The position numbers and the translations under genes were made by a program. A stretch of 56,977 nucleotides of DNA from NCBI RefSeq assembly GCF_030371825.1, contig NZ_JAUDDM010000013.1; one strand, given 5' to 3'. This stretch comes from Collinsella sp944321445. Its GTDB lineage: Bacteria > Actinomycetota > Coriobacteriia > Coriobacteriales > Coriobacteriaceae. This document shows, in pieces, positions 10,019 to 19,899 of the stretch. Below the pieces are notes generated by a model. It was not told the origin of the DNA. It searched no databases and saw only the letters and a program-made list of their open reading frames with translations. Each line of letters starts with the position of its first letter. Position 1 is the stretch's first letter.

Positions 10019-11065
10019 CTACACCATGGGGAGGCGGTCGTTGTTGACGGGGCGGTAGAACAGCTCCTTCACGCGGTCGGGGTCACTCGACTGCCCGCGC
10101 GCCCACATGGTCTTCGCCACGAGCGCCTCGGTGGTCATGTCGTCGCCCTTCAAGATGCCCGCATGCTCCGCGTAGGCGCGGCCGACCTCGTATACGCCCA
10201 GGTCAAGTCCCTCTTCGGGCACTTGCGTGGTGATGACGATCGTGCGCCCCGAATCGACCCAGTCAAAGATCGCGTCCTTGAACGACGGGCTGTTTTGCGC
10301 GTCGCCCGCGTACTCGGGGATGCCGCCGATGCCGAATGTTTCGAGGATGATGGCGTCATAGTTGGGTTTGAGCAGCCCGAAGATGGCCGGGCTGATGCCG
10401 GGCGTGAGCTTGAGCACAAATACCCGCTCGTCAAGCGTGTCGAAGAAGCGCGGGCCTGCCGGCTTTGTCGTAGCTGCGGCCAGCCCCTGCGCTGCAACGA
10501 GCGCGTCGCCGCTGCGGATGATGCGGTCGTTGCGAATGTAGGCGATCGAGGGGTAGTTCACGCTTTTGAACGCGTTGAAGCTCATGGTTCGCTGCTTGCG
10601 GCCGCGCGTGCCGGCGATGACCGCGCCGTTGAACACGATGGCCACGTCGTGGCTGCGGTCGTCGGTGGCGTACAGGATGCTTTGGAACACGTTGAGCTTG
10701 GCGTCGGTGAAGGAGTCTTCCATCGGTTTTTGCGAGCCGGTGAGCACGATGGGCTTGGGACTGTCCTGGATAAGGTAGGAGAGCGCGGCGGCGGTGTAGG
10801 CCATGGTGTCGGTGCCGTGCAGCACCACGAATCCGTCGTAGGCATCGTAGCGGCTGGTGATGGCAGAGCTGATGGCGAGCCAGTCGCGCGGGCGCATGTT
10901 CGTGCTGTCGATGTTCATGAGCTGCACGATGTCGATGTTCGCGAGGCAGGCGATTTCCGGCACGGCGCGAGCGAGGTCCTCGCCGGTGAGGCTGGGGGAG
11001 AGGCCGTGGCCGTCTTCCGCTGAGGCGATGGTGCCGCCGGTCGCGATAAGCAGGATCGATTTCAT
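10019..11065 (-). CDS. ansA: Type I (cytosolic) L-asparaginase
   Basis: 348 residues from the ATG at 11065 (GGAG about 8 nt upstream). Both asparaginase active-site signatures are present: ATGGTIAS (catalytic Thr12) and LHGTDTMAYTAAAL (T85, D86). No signal peptide, so the cytosolic type I class that deamidates asparagine to aspartate. VLTGSQKPM is typical. Single gene, convergent with the upstream block. Confidence 0.93.
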   Translation of the reverse strand: MKSILLIATGGTIASAEDGHGLSPSLTGEDLARAVPEIACLANIDIVQLMNIDSTNMRPRDWLAISSAITSRYDAYDGFVVLHGTDTMAYTAAALSYLIQDSPKPIVLTGSQKPMEDSFTDAKLNVFQSILYATDDRSHDVAIVFNGAVIAGTRGRKQRTMSFNAFKSVNYPSIAYIRNDRIIRSGDALVAAQGLAAATTKPAGPRFFDTLDERVFVLKLTPGISPAIFGLLKPNYDAIILETFGIGGIPEYAGDAQNSPSFKDAIFDWVDSGRTIVITTQVPEEGLDLGVYEVGRAYAEHAGILKGDDMTTEALVAKTMWARGQSSDPDRVKELFYRPVNNDRLPMV

Positions 11066-11135
11066 TGCACAGGCTCCGTTTCGCTTGAAGTGGTCGGTCC
11101 CCATTATGTCCCACGGGCGGGCAGTTGCGCGAAGT

Positions 11136-11339
11136 TGGATAGAAATGTCGATTATGCATTTTTAGCACCGCCTGGTGAGGTGTTTTCGGGCGGTTTCGAG
11201 GGTTCACGGGTCGATGCCGGACGGGTGCAGGGCTTGAAATCACGGAAAACACGGTCGACGGAGCTCGTTGGCCGCTCGAATGACGCTTGAAACGGCTCGG
11301 CGGCCCAGCTCAAAAATGCATAATCGACATTTCTATCCA
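11136..11339. repeat. 204-bp long-stem inverted-repeat element (family A, copy 1)
   Basis: Arms 11136-11163 and 11312-11339 are perfect 28-nt reverse complements (TGGATAGAAATGTCGATTAT...), with looser matching beyond them. The 148-nt interior contains a GTGTTTTC/GAAAACAC sub-stem and no convincing coding frame. It sits upstream of the asparaginase gene and next to copy 2. Candidate MITE or structured RNA. Confidence 0.8.
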
Positions 11340-11418
11340 GCTTGCGCGCAAAAGCCTTCCTCGGCGCTCGGTCGCTCGGTGTGGTGCGGGGTTCTGTGAG
11401 CTGCCCCGCGCGCCGATA

Positions 11419-11622
11419 TAGACAAATTGGGTCGATATGCATTTTCCAAACGCCGCGACAAGCGGGGGCTACCTGCATGCGACCCCGCTTCGCCTGGATT
11501 TGGGTGCTTGGAGGCGCGCCGCGGCATGCATGTCAATCCGTCCAAGCCAGAGTCGGCTGTTCCCCAGAAGCTGCGACCATCTCCAGCATGCTTGGAAAAT
11601 GCATATCGACCCAATTTGTCTA
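11419..11622. repeat. 204-bp long-stem inverted-repeat element (family A, copy 2)
   Basis: Arms 11419-11449 and 11592-11622 are perfect 31-nt reverse complements starting TAGACAAATTGGGTCGATAT. The total length equals copy 1 (204 bp), and the arms share a GTCGAT-ATGCATTTT core with it. Interiors differ. It is followed by the guaA leader. Confidence 0.8.
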
Positions 11623-11789
11623 GATTCGCCCTGCTGCCCCTCAACGCCGATCCCGACGGATGCGTCGTGCTGCTCTTTCGGGGAGTTTTGCTCGAAGTCG
11701 GCGCGCGTGCGGCGCCGATGTGTATCATTGACTGGTTAGCTTTTCGGCGGCGCGAGCCGCTCGCACGTTTCTTATGGAAAGGAAGCTTC

Positions 11790-13388
11790 ATGTCGCAGCC
11801 CTCTTCCAACCAGATGGGGAGCAAGGTCCTCGTCTTCGACTTCGGCGCGCAGTACGGCCAGCTCATCGCCCGTCGCGTGCGTGACCTGCACGTGTACTCC
11901 GAGATCGTTCCGTGCGATATCTCGGCCGACGAGGTCCGCGCCATGAATCCGGCGGCGCTCATTCTCTCCGGCGGTCCGGCGTCCGTGTACGCCGAGGATG
12001 CCCCCACCATCGATCCCGAGGTACTCAACCTCGGCATTCCTGTGCTCGGCTTCTGCTATGGTCACCAGACCATGGCCGTGGTGCTTGGCGGCGAGGTCTC
12101 GCACTCCGAGATCGGCGAGTACGGCCCGGCGACCATCGAGCGCGACCGCGAGAGCGCGCTGTTCAACGCCACGCCCATTCAGCAGACCGTGTGGATGAGC
12201 CACCGCGACGCCGTCTCCCGCGCGCCCGAGGGCTTCGTGGTTACGTCGTCCACCGAAGTGTGCCCCGTCGCCTCCATGGAGTGCCCCGAGCGCAAGCTGT
12301 ACTCCACTCAGTTCCATCCCGAGGTGCGTCACACCGAGTACGGCCAGCAGATCCTGTCGAACTTCCTGTTCAACATCTGCGGCATCGAGCCCACGTGGAC
12401 CATGGACAACCTCGTTGAGTCCATGTGTGCCGACATCCGCGAGAAGGTCGGCAGCGACCGCGTGATTCTGGCGCTTTCGGGCGGCGTGGACTCCTCGGTG
12501 GTCGCGGCGCTGGGCGCCCGCGCCATCGGCCGTCAGATGACCTGCGTGTTCATTAACCATGGCCTGCTGCGCAAGGGCGAGCCCGAGCAGGTGGAGGAGG
12601 TCTTCACCAAGCAGTTCGACGTCGACTTCATCCACGTGCATGCGGAGGACCGCTATGCCGCGCTGCTCGACGGCGTCACCGAGCCGGAGGAGAAGCGCCG
12701 CATCATCGGCACGCAGTTCTGGAAGGAGTTCTTCACCGTTGCGCAGGAGCTCGACGGCGTGAAGTACCTGGCCCAGGGCACCATCTACCCCGACATCATC
12801 GAGTCTGGCGCACGCAAAACCGGCGGCAAAGCCTCGACCATCAAGAGCCACCACAACCTCATCCCGTTCCCCGACGGCGTGCACTTCGACCTCATCGAGC
12901 CGCTCGACCACTTCTTTAAGGACGAGGTGCGCGAGCTTGGCCTGGCCCTTGGCCTGCCCGAGCACATCGTGTACCGTCAGCCGTTCCCGGGCCCGGGCCT
13001 GGCCATCCGCATCATCGGCTCGGTGAGCCCCGAGAAGCTCGAGATCCTGAAGAACGCCGACGCCATCGTGCGCGAGGAGCTGGACGCCTACAATGCGCGC
13101 CTATTCGAGCAGACGGGCGACCGCAGCTCCGAGCACAGCTGCTGGCAGTACTTCGCCGTGCTGCCCGACATCAAGAGCGTGGGCGTCATGGGCGACGAGC
13201 GCACCTACCAGCGTCCGGTGATCATCCGCGCCGTGGAGTCGAGCGACGCCATGACCGCCGACTGGGCCAAGCTGCCCTACGAGGTGCTGGGCAAGATCTC
13301 GAGCCGCATCGTGGCCGAGGTCCCCGGCGTGAACCGCGTTGCCTACGACATCACGAGCAAGCCCCCGGCGACCATCGAGTGGGAATAG
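11790..13388 (+). CDS. guaA: GMP synthase (glutamine-hydrolysing)
   Basis: 532 residues from the ATG at 11790 (GGAAAGGAAG upstream); the open frame further upstream runs through the repeat element and is not coding. Glutamine amidotransferase domain first (LILSGGPASVY; nucleophile Cys89 in GFCYGHQT), then the ATP-pyrophosphatase domain with the PP-loop LALSGGVDSS (about 229-238) and the dimerisation domain ending SKPPATIEWE. It converts XMP to GMP in purine synthesis. The 3' end of guaA is a known target of integrating elements, and an accessory island starts directly after it. Confidence 0.98.
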   Translation: MSQPSSNQMGSKVLVFDFGAQYGQLIARRVRDLHVYSEIVPCDISADEVRAMNPAALILSGGPASVYAEDAPTIDPEVLNLGIPVLGFCYGHQTMAVVLGGEVSHSEIGEYGPATIERDRESALFNATPIQQTVWMSHRDAVSRAPEGFVVTSSTEVCPVASMECPERKLYSTQFHPEVRHTEYGQQILSNFLFNICGIEPTWTMDNLVESMCADIREKVGSDRVILALSGGVDSSVVAALGARAIGRQMTCVFINHGLLRKGEPEQVEEVFTKQFDVDFIHVHAEDRYAALLDGVTEPEEKRRIIGTQFWKEFFTVAQELDGVKYLAQGTIYPDIIESGARKTGGKASTIKSHHNLIPFPDGVHFDLIEPLDHFFKDEVRELGLALGLPEHIVYRQPFPGPGLAIRIIGSVSPEKLEILKNADAIVREELDAYNARLFEQTGDRSSEHSCWQYFAVLPDIKSVGVMGDERTYQRPVIIRAVESSDAMTADWAKLPYEVLGKISSRIVAEVPGVNRVAYDITSKPPATIEWE

Positions 13389-13401
13389 TTGCAGCCCTTT
13401 G

Positions 13402-13435
13402 CGAGGGAGGCCGGAGACGGTCTCCCTCGTTTTTT
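13402..13435 (+). terminator. Intrinsic terminator of guaA
   Basis: CGAGGGAG/CTCCCTCG stem (13402-13409 with 13422-13429) followed directly by six T residues. Textbook form, 13 nt after the guaA stop. Confidence 0.92.
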
Positions 13436-13736
13436 CTCGCGTCATTTCGGTCATGTCGTTGCTGTGATTGTGTGTGTGGTATTCGCAAGCCAATTGCCAG
13501 TTCTACCTGCGGGAATAATGGGTCTTGCCAAGTTGCTCACATCATAGACGCCTATGGCCGTGGCGACTCGACGCTTCGCGTTGCGCCGAGAAGCGCGTTC
13601 GCTCGTTAGCGTCACTCCCCGGAGAAATGCACTCATAGTGCACTCACGGCGAATTATGTCCCGGTTTCATGTACTCACGGGAACGAAAATGGGTCCATGA
13701 CCTCGCGCGGAGGATTATTCTGCCCTTCAGCTTCGC

Positions 13737-13745
13737 TGGTATAAT
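13737..13745 (+). promoter_or_regulatory. Extended -10 promoter of the hsd operon
   Basis: TGGTATAAT, an extended -10 (TG-N-TATAAT), lies 38 nt before the hsdR ATG. Transcription would start near 13752, downstream of other in-frame ATGs, which supports the hsdR start chosen. The preceding 300 nt hold the guaA terminator and a short direct repeat TGCACTCA around 13627, and nothing else recognised. Confidence 0.65.
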
Positions 13746-13782
13746 TTCTGCATCAGCTATTCCTTCCAGGGCGGTGGACTCA

Positions 13783-16700
13783 ATGGGCGTTGGCGATCAC
13801 AGGCCCGAAGACAAATATGTAAAACTGCCTGCTGTTATCCATGCGACCAGGCTTGGCTACTCATATCGCTCCATCAAGAATAGTGTTGCTGGCATCGACT
13901 TTGATACCGACACCAACATCTTCTACGAAGACCTGCGCAGAGGAATCTCCAAAGTCAACGGCGTGGCCCTTTCGGAATCCCAGACGTGTCACATTGCCTC
14001 GATTCTTCGTGACATGCTGTCGGCAAATGATCTAGGACGCTCCTTCTTCAAGACACTTCAGACTTCGGTTGATGGTCTCAAGCTGGTTGATTTCGGCAAC
14101 CCGGCAAACAACATCTTTACAGTTGTCACCGAGCTGCCCTATTCCAGCGGGGACGACTCGTTCAGGCCGGATATCACGTTCTTCGTAAACGGAATGCCGC
14201 TCTGCTTCCTCGAGGCTAAGAGGCAGAACAACAAAGATGGCATTGTCGCTGAGCGCGAGCGCATGTACTCCCGGTTCTCCAATCCCATATACTGGCGCTT
14301 TGTCAACATTACCCAGATTATGGTGTTCTCGAACAACATGGAGTACGACAACGGCAGCCGCCAGCCGCTCTTTGGCTCGTATTACGCTTCGAGTGCTTAC
14401 GGAGCCGTGAGTCTCAACCATTTTCGCGAGGAGGATGAGGGTTTTCTCGTCGCAGGTCTTGGCCCACGCGATTTCGAGCTCGAGAAGAAGGTCCTCGAAG
14501 ACAACGGCCTTGGCTCGTTTTGGGGAAAACCTGAGTTCGAGTCGTCCATAGATCCGCTAACGCCCACAAACCGCATTATTACTTCGCTCTTCTCGCCGGC
14601 AAGGCTGACTTGGATGCTTCGTTATGGCATCTGCTACGTGGAGAAGACCAACGACAGCGGTGCCAAGGAGCTTCGGAAGCACGTGATGCGTTACCCGCAA
14701 TTCTTCGCGAACATAGCAGTTGAAAAGAGGCTAGCTGCTGGCGCCGACCGAGGGGTCATTTGGCATACCCAGGGCAGTGGCAAGACTGCCCTGGCTTTCT
14801 TCTTGTCTAGGTACCTCACCGACTGGTACCAGTCTAAGGGCGTCATCGCTCAATTCTTCTTTATCGTCGACAGGCTTGATCTTGCAGATCAAGCCGCTGA
14901 TGAGTTCCGCGCCCGCGATGCCAGCGTTCGTGTCGTCAATTCGCGCAAAGAGTTTGGAGACTGCCTGAGGAATGACCCTGCGGCCAGGATAGCGGATGGC
15001 AACGTTGCTACATCACGATTCGATCGACGGGCTACCGAGATAACGGTTGTGAACATCCAGAAGTTCTCGGATGATGCCATGGCGATCGAGCCACCCTACA
15101 GCCTCAACGTGCAGCGGATCTTCTTCCTGGACGAGGCCCATCGCGACTACAGGCCCGGCGGCAGCTTCCTCGCAAGCCTTATGCGTTCCGACGAACATGC
15201 TGTCAAGATCGCGCTCACGGGAACGCCGCTCATTAGCCATAAGAGCGGCAATACCCGCGACGTTTTCGGCCCCTATATCCACCGCTATTTCTACAACCGC
15301 TCCATCGACGATGGCTATACGCTTCGTCTCATGCGCGAGGGCGTGAAGTCGACTTTCAAGATTAGGATGCAGGAGGTCGTAAAGGAGCTGCGCGAGATCA
15401 AGGGAGTGACCTCGTGGAACGAGGTGTTCGAGCACGACAACTATGTCAAGCCTCTTGTGAACTACATCGTAGATGACTATATGGACGCACAGGTGCGTCT
15501 GGGGGACGAAAGCATCGGCGCTATGGTTGTGGCGAGCTCGGCAAAACAAGCGCGCAAGATTTACGCCGAGCTGCAAGAGCTCGATCCCGATCTCTCGAGC
15601 GCCCTCGTGCTCCATGATGAAGGAAGCAAGGAGGAGCGACGCGGTATCCAGATCGAGTTCAAGCGCGGCGGCATCGATATTCTGGTTGTGTACAACATGC
15701 TGCTCACGGGCTTTGACGCCCCGCGCCTTAAGAGACTCTATCTCTGTCGGAAGATCAGGGAGCACAACCTGCTCCAATGCCTCACGCGCGTAAACCGTCC
15801 ATATCATGACCACGCGTTCGGCTACGTGATTGACTTTGCCGATATCCGCGAAGAGTACGATAGGACCAACCAGGCATATCTGCGAGAGCTTGAGGAAGAA
15901 CTGGGGGATTTCGCGACCTACTACGACTCCCTCTTCATGACGCCAGAGGAGATTGAGACCGATCTCGCCAAGGTCAAAGACTCGCTGTTCCTTTACAGTA
16001 CGGACAATGTGGTCGAGTTCCAAAAACAGGTCAATGCCATTCAGGAGAAGTCCGCGCTTTACGAGTTGCGAGACGCCCTGACGAGGTACCGCGAGCTTAA
16101 AAATGTCGCATCCATGCACGGGTTCGAGAGCCTGTACCAAGGCTTTGACGTATATAACGCCGCAGAGCTCCTGCGCGAGGTGCAGCACCGCATCGATGCG
16201 GTGAACGCCCGTGAGGCGCTTGCGCGAAAGGACCTCTCTACTGGCGCCATCAACGTGCTCCTCGCGCAGCTTGAGTTCAGCTTCAAGAAGCAGGGCGAGC
16301 GAGAGCTCAAGGTGGCGACGGAGCTCGAGGACGTCATGAGAGACGCCTATCGCGAAGCATCGCGCGTCATCGATGCCGACGACCCGGAGTTCATTAACCT
16401 GCTCGACGAGCTCAAGAAGAGGATGAGGGAGCGCAACGTCGAAGAGATGACCTCGGAGGAGATGGCCATCTCAATCGACGAGTATCGTGCGCTCAAGAAG
16501 AGAATCTCGGAGTATCGTCAGCGGGAGGCTCTGCTGGCAGAGAAATACCACAACGACCCCAAGTTCGTTCGCGCTCACAAGAAGGCCGAGAGGACGCCTC
16601 CGCCCATCACGACCAGCACATCGAAGCTGGTCGGCATCCTCGCGGGAGTCAAGGAAAATGCGGATGCCCTTGTGGCCCGCAATGCCAACATCCTAGGCAA

Positions 16701-16845
16701 TCCGCCGTACTTTCTCAGGCAAGTCGAGTCCATGCTTGCGGACGCATGCGACAATCAGGGCGTCGACTACGACGTCGATCAGGTTACCTCGCTCGCGAGC
16801 TTTATCGCGGGCCAGTACGAACAAGAGAAGGGCAAAGCAGCGTAG
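13783..16845 (+). CDS. hsdR: Type I restriction endonuclease subunit R
   Basis: 1020 residues. Nuclease domain near the N terminus with RPDITFFVNG and CFLEAKRQN (the D...ExK pattern, about 127-146), then the SF2 translocase: Walker A WHTQGSGKTALAF (about 326-338), FLDEAHRDY (about 448), and the LTGTPL and LLTGFDAPRLK motifs. The C-terminal helical region binds the methyltransferase core. HsdR cleaves unmethylated foreign DNA after ATP-driven translocation. It starts at an ATG 38 nt after an extended -10; the SD is weak (GGTGG). hsdM starts on the next base after its stop. Confidence 0.94.
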   Translation: MGVGDHRPEDKYVKLPAVIHATRLGYSYRSIKNSVAGIDFDTDTNIFYEDLRRGISKVNGVALSESQTCHIASILRDMLSANDLGRSFFKTLQTSVDGLKLVDFGNPANNIFTVVTELPYSSGDDSFRPDITFFVNGMPLCFLEAKRQNNKDGIVAERERMYSRFSNPIYWRFVNITQIMVFSNNMEYDNGSRQPLFGSYYASSAYGAVSLNHFREEDEGFLVAGLGPRDFELEKKVLEDNGLGSFWGKPEFESSIDPLTPTNRIITSLFSPARLTWMLRYGICYVEKTNDSGAKELRKHVMRYPQFFANIAVEKRLAAGADRGVIWHTQGSGKTALAFFLSRYLTDWYQSKGVIAQFFFIVDRLDLADQAADEFRARDASVRVVNSRKEFGDCLRNDPAARIADGNVATSRFDRRATEITVVNIQKFSDDAMAIEPPYSLNVQRIFFLDEAHRDYRPGGSFLASLMRSDEHAVKIALTGTPLISHKSGNTRDVFGPYIHRYFYNRSIDDGYTLRLMREGVKSTFKIRMQEVVKELREIKGVTSWNEVFEHDNYVKPLVNYIVDDYMDAQVRLGDESIGAMVVASSAKQARKIYAELQELDPDLSSALVLHDEGSKEERRGIQIEFKRGGIDILVVYNMLLTGFDAPRLKRLYLCRKIREHNLLQCLTRVNRPYHDHAFGYVIDFADIREEYDRTNQAYLRELEEELGDFATYYDSLFMTPEEIETDLAKVKDSLFLYSTDNVVEFQKQVNAIQEKSALYELRDALTRYRELKNVASMHGFESLYQGFDVYNAAELLREVQHRIDAVNAREALARKDLSTGAINVLLAQLEFSFKKQGERELKVATELEDVMRDAYREASRVIDADDPEFINLLDELKKRMRERNVEEMTSEEMAISIDEYRALKKRISEYRQREALLAEKYHNDPKFVRAHKKAERTPPPITTSTSKLVGILAGVKENADALVARNANILGNPPYFLRQVESMLADACDNQGVDYDVDQVTSLASFIAGQYEQEKGKAA

Positions 16846-18471
16846 ATGGACAAGACCCAGCTACTCACTAACACCAAGGGCATGATTGACCGGCTCAAGT
16901 CCTGCCTAGGCGACGCGGGCCTCAGCAACAGCAGCAGCGAGTACCAAATCATCACGGAAACGTTCCTGTTCAAGTTCCTGCACGACAAGTTCCTGCACGA
17001 CCTCTCGAAGAAGTGCAGCATTCCTGCGGGGGTGACGACCGAAGAATACTACCTCGCCATGGACGATAAGGCCCGCGCCAAGGTCATGATCAAGCTACCT
17101 AACACGGCGACTATTCGCCCCGAGTGGATGATCTCGCGGCTCTTCAACCACAAGACCGAAGAGGGGTTTTCTGAAAAGCTCGACGAGGCGATGCTCGGTG
17201 TTGCCGCAGACAACGCCGACATCTTCTCAGTGCATGCCGGGGATGGAACAAATATCCGGCTCTTCAGCGGCATCTCGCGTCACGTCACAGAGATCGCCAA
17301 GAGGGACCCGTTTGCAGAGTCCATCATTGAGACATTGTCTAGTTTTTCTTTCGAGGGGGCCTTTGCGCAGAGCTACGACTTCTTCGCAGACGTCTTCGAG
17401 TACCTCATCAGCGACTACAACAAGGACTCCGGCGAGTACGGCGAGTATTTCACGCCGCATTCCATCGCCACAATCATCGCAAGGGTGCTTGTTCGCGAGG
17501 GCGATGCCAACGTGACCGTCTACGATCCCGCCTCAGGTACGGGGACGCTCCTATTGGCCGTCGCACACCAGATTGGCGAAGATGCCTGTACCATCTACGC
17601 ACAAGACCGCAGCCAGAAGGCAAACGAGTTTCTGCGTCTCAACCTCATCCTAAACGACCTCGTGCACTCCCTGCCAAACGTCGTGCAGGACGACACGCTC
17701 AAGAGCCCCGGCCACAAGGACCCTGACGGCTCGGTGCGCAAGTTCGACTACATCGTGAGCAACCCGCCCTTCAAGGTCGACTTCTCGAAGACCAGAAACA
17801 AACTTGCGGGCGAGAAGTACTCAACGCGCTTCTGGGCGGGAGTTCCCAACATCCCGAACAAGAACGTCAAGGGAATGGCAATCTACTTGATGTTCCTCCA
17901 GCACATCATCGTATCGCTCAAGCCTGGCGGCAGGGCAGCATTCGTCGTGCCGACCGGTTTTCTTACCGCTAAGGGAAAAATCGAGAAGAAGATCCGTCAG
18001 AGACTCGTCGAGCGAAAAATGCTTCGCGGTGTCATCTCCATGCCATCAAGTATCTTTGCCAACACGGGGACCAACGTGAGCGTAGTCTTCATCGACTCCT
18101 CGAAGGAATATGACCATGCGCTGCTCATGGACGCCTCGAAGCTCGGCGAGCAGAAGAAGGCCGAAGGCACCAAGAACAAGCGGACGTACCTTCGCGACTT
18201 CGAGATGAACCGTATCATAGATGCGTTCAATGCCGCTGAGGAGATTGAGGACTTCAGCGTGCTTGCGAGCTATGAGGACATCGAGGCGAAGAACTGCTCA
18301 TTTAGCGCTGGCCAGTACTTCGACGTAAAGATCGACTATGTTGACATCACGCCTGAGGAATTCTCCGAGAGGCTCGCCAACCACGTTGCCAACCTCGAGG
18401 TTATGTTTGCCGAGGGCGAAAAACTGCAGAAAAGTATTCTCGGCCAGCTTGAGGAGATTTGCCTTGATTAA
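16846..18471 (+). CDS. hsdM: Type I DNA methyltransferase subunit M
   Basis: 541 residues. SAM-binding motif I DPASGTGTLLLAV (about 226) and catalytic motif IV NPPF (about 305) identify an N6-adenine methyltransferase; a helical N-terminal HsdM domain precedes them. With HsdS it modifies host sites and guides HsdR. Its ATG abuts the hsdR stop with no gap, so translation is probably coupled; the last 8 nt overlap hsdS. Confidence 0.95.
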   Translation: MDKTQLLTNTKGMIDRLKSCLGDAGLSNSSSEYQIITETFLFKFLHDKFLHDLSKKCSIPAGVTTEEYYLAMDDKARAKVMIKLPNTATIRPEWMISRLFNHKTEEGFSEKLDEAMLGVAADNADIFSVHAGDGTNIRLFSGISRHVTEIAKRDPFAESIIETLSSFSFEGAFAQSYDFFADVFEYLISDYNKDSGEYGEYFTPHSIATIIARVLVREGDANVTVYDPASGTGTLLLAVAHQIGEDACTIYAQDRSQKANEFLRLNLILNDLVHSLPNVVQDDTLKSPGHKDPDGSVRKFDYIVSNPPFKVDFSKTRNKLAGEKYSTRFWAGVPNIPNKNVKGMAIYLMFLQHIIVSLKPGGRAAFVVPTGFLTAKGKIEKKIRQRLVERKMLRGVISMPSSIFANTGTNVSVVFIDSSKEYDHALLMDASKLGEQKKAEGTKNKRTYLRDFEMNRIIDAFNAAEEIEDFSVLASYEDIEAKNCSFSAGQYFDVKIDYVDITPEEFSERLANHVANLEVMFAEGEKLQKSILGQLEEICLD

Positions 18472-19822
18472 AGTAAAGCTGGGTTCCCTTCTCGACGTCA
18501 AGCGGGGCATGAGTCTTTCCGGAAGGCACTATGCTACTCAGGGTAGATATATCCGCTTAACACTTGGTAACTTTGACTACATGTCAGGAGGTTTTAAAGA
18601 AGATTATTCAAAAGATAAATTGTATTATATTGGGCCAATCAGGCATCAGTATGTGCTTGACAAGGGCGATTTGATTACGCCTCTTACAGAGCAGGTCACC
18701 GGGCTTTTGGGCGAAATTGCAACGATTCCGATAGGTGATACTTATATTCAGAGTGGCGACATAGGTCGCATTGTGCCCAACAGAGAAAAGATAGACAAAA
18801 GGTTTGCCGCCTATCTGGTTTCTTCTCCTGGCGTAAAGAAGCAACTGGCTGCGGCATCCCAACAAACGAAGATTAGGCATACCTCGCCGGATGCAATTAA
18901 GAACTGCGACGTATGGATTCCTGAAGACATTCGAGTTCAGAGCGCCATCGCAAATCTCATGGACTGCATCAACGACAAGATTGCGTTGAACAAGAGGCTA
19001 TGCTCTGAGCTTGAGGAGACGGCTCAGCTCGTTTATGACTACTGGTTCACGCAGTTCGACTTCCCCGATGAGAACGGTAGACCCTACCGCTCCTCCGGTG
19101 GAAAAATGGTCTACAACGATACCCTCAGACGCGATATTCCCGCAGGATGGGATGTGATTAAGGTTTGTGACCTGGTAAGCGTGATGAAGGGCATCTCATA
19201 TAAATCGGATGACTTGTTCGGCGATGGCGTACCCATGGTGAGCTTGGCTTCATTCAATACCGATGGGACCTACAGGCCCGAGACGATAAAGAGCTACTCC
19301 GGAAAGATAGATGAGAGGCGAACGGTACAACCCGGTGACCTTATTATGTGCGTCACCCAGCAAACATCGATTGACCTGACGGGGAAGACCAATGTCATCG
19401 GCAAGGCACTGCTTATGCCGGACATTTTCGATGGGGTCGCTGTCATATCGACTGATGTTGTGAAGCTGATTCCGAGCAACCCGCTGTATGCCTACGTACT
19501 CGAACGCCTGTTTAGAAGATTAGATATACACAAGCATATTGTCGGCTACGCGAATGGTACGAAGATCAAGCATCTGGATGTCGAAGGGGCGCTTGACTTC
19601 TACTTCCCTATGCCCGCCACCGACCTAAGAGTGTTGGCGACGTTTGCACAGCTGCGAATGGAACAGGCGGCGCAATACAGCAGTCTCTTAAGGGAAAACG
19701 ATGAGCTCATCAGGCTTCGCGACTGGCTGCTGCCCATGCTCATGAATGGACAGGTCAAAGTTTGCGTAGACGGAGGGACTCATAGAGTGGGAGCAGGAAA
19801 TTCGGCAGTTATGGGGGTGTAG
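18464..19822 (+). CDS. hsdS: Type I specificity subunit S
   Basis: 452 residues if started at the TTG at 18464, which has GAGGAG 7 nt upstream and overlaps the hsdM stop by 8 nt; no ATG fits the N terminus IKVKLGSLLDVKRG. Two target-recognition domains (about 1-150 and 225-400) flank the conserved helix IALNKRLCSELEETAQ, and a second helix near the end reads ELIRLRDWLLPMLMNGQ. TRD1 is clearly AT-richer than its surroundings, a sign of domain exchange. The last 16 residues (after QVKV) are unusual and their DNA resembles the 124-bp repeat ends found later in the island. Confidence 0.88.
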   Translation: MIKVKLGSLLDVKRGMSLSGRHYATQGRYIRLTLGNFDYMSGGFKEDYSKDKLYYIGPIRHQYVLDKGDLITPLTEQVTGLLGEIATIPIGDTYIQSGDIGRIVPNREKIDKRFAAYLVSSPGVKKQLAAASQQTKIRHTSPDAIKNCDVWIPEDIRVQSAIANLMDCINDKIALNKRLCSELEETAQLVYDYWFTQFDFPDENGRPYRSSGGKMVYNDTLRRDIPAGWDVIKVCDLVSVMKGISYKSDDLFGDGVPMVSLASFNTDGTYRPETIKSYSGKIDERRTVQPGDLIMCVTQQTSIDLTGKTNVIGKALLMPDIFDGVAVISTDVVKLIPSNPLYAYVLERLFRRLDIHKHIVGYANGTKIKHLDVEGALDFYFPMPATDLRVLATFAQLRMEQAAQYSSLLRENDELIRLRDWLLPMLMNGQVKVCVDGGTHRVGAGNSAVMGV

Positions 19823-19899
19823 ATCAACGATGGCGTTGAAGATGCCCCGATAAACGCGATATTTGCTATGCCGGCTCCAGTAGAGAGGCTGGGGCCGGC
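19782..19899 (+). promoter_or_regulatory. Repeat-like end plus hairpin upstream of ATPase 1
   Basis: ATAGAGTGGGAGCA (19782-19795, inside the hsdS tail) resembles the repeat ends at 29173 and 32264. A hairpin GCCGGCTCCAG/CTGGGGCCGGC (19870-19880 with 19889-19899, one G-T pair) ends immediately before the ATG at 19900. No separate SD is visible; the only G-rich stretch is in the right arm. Confidence 0.55.

Noticed and set aside
11427..11789. Possible N-terminal extension of GuaA
   Set aside because: It runs through a 204-bp inverted-repeat element; the real start has an SD and matches family length.
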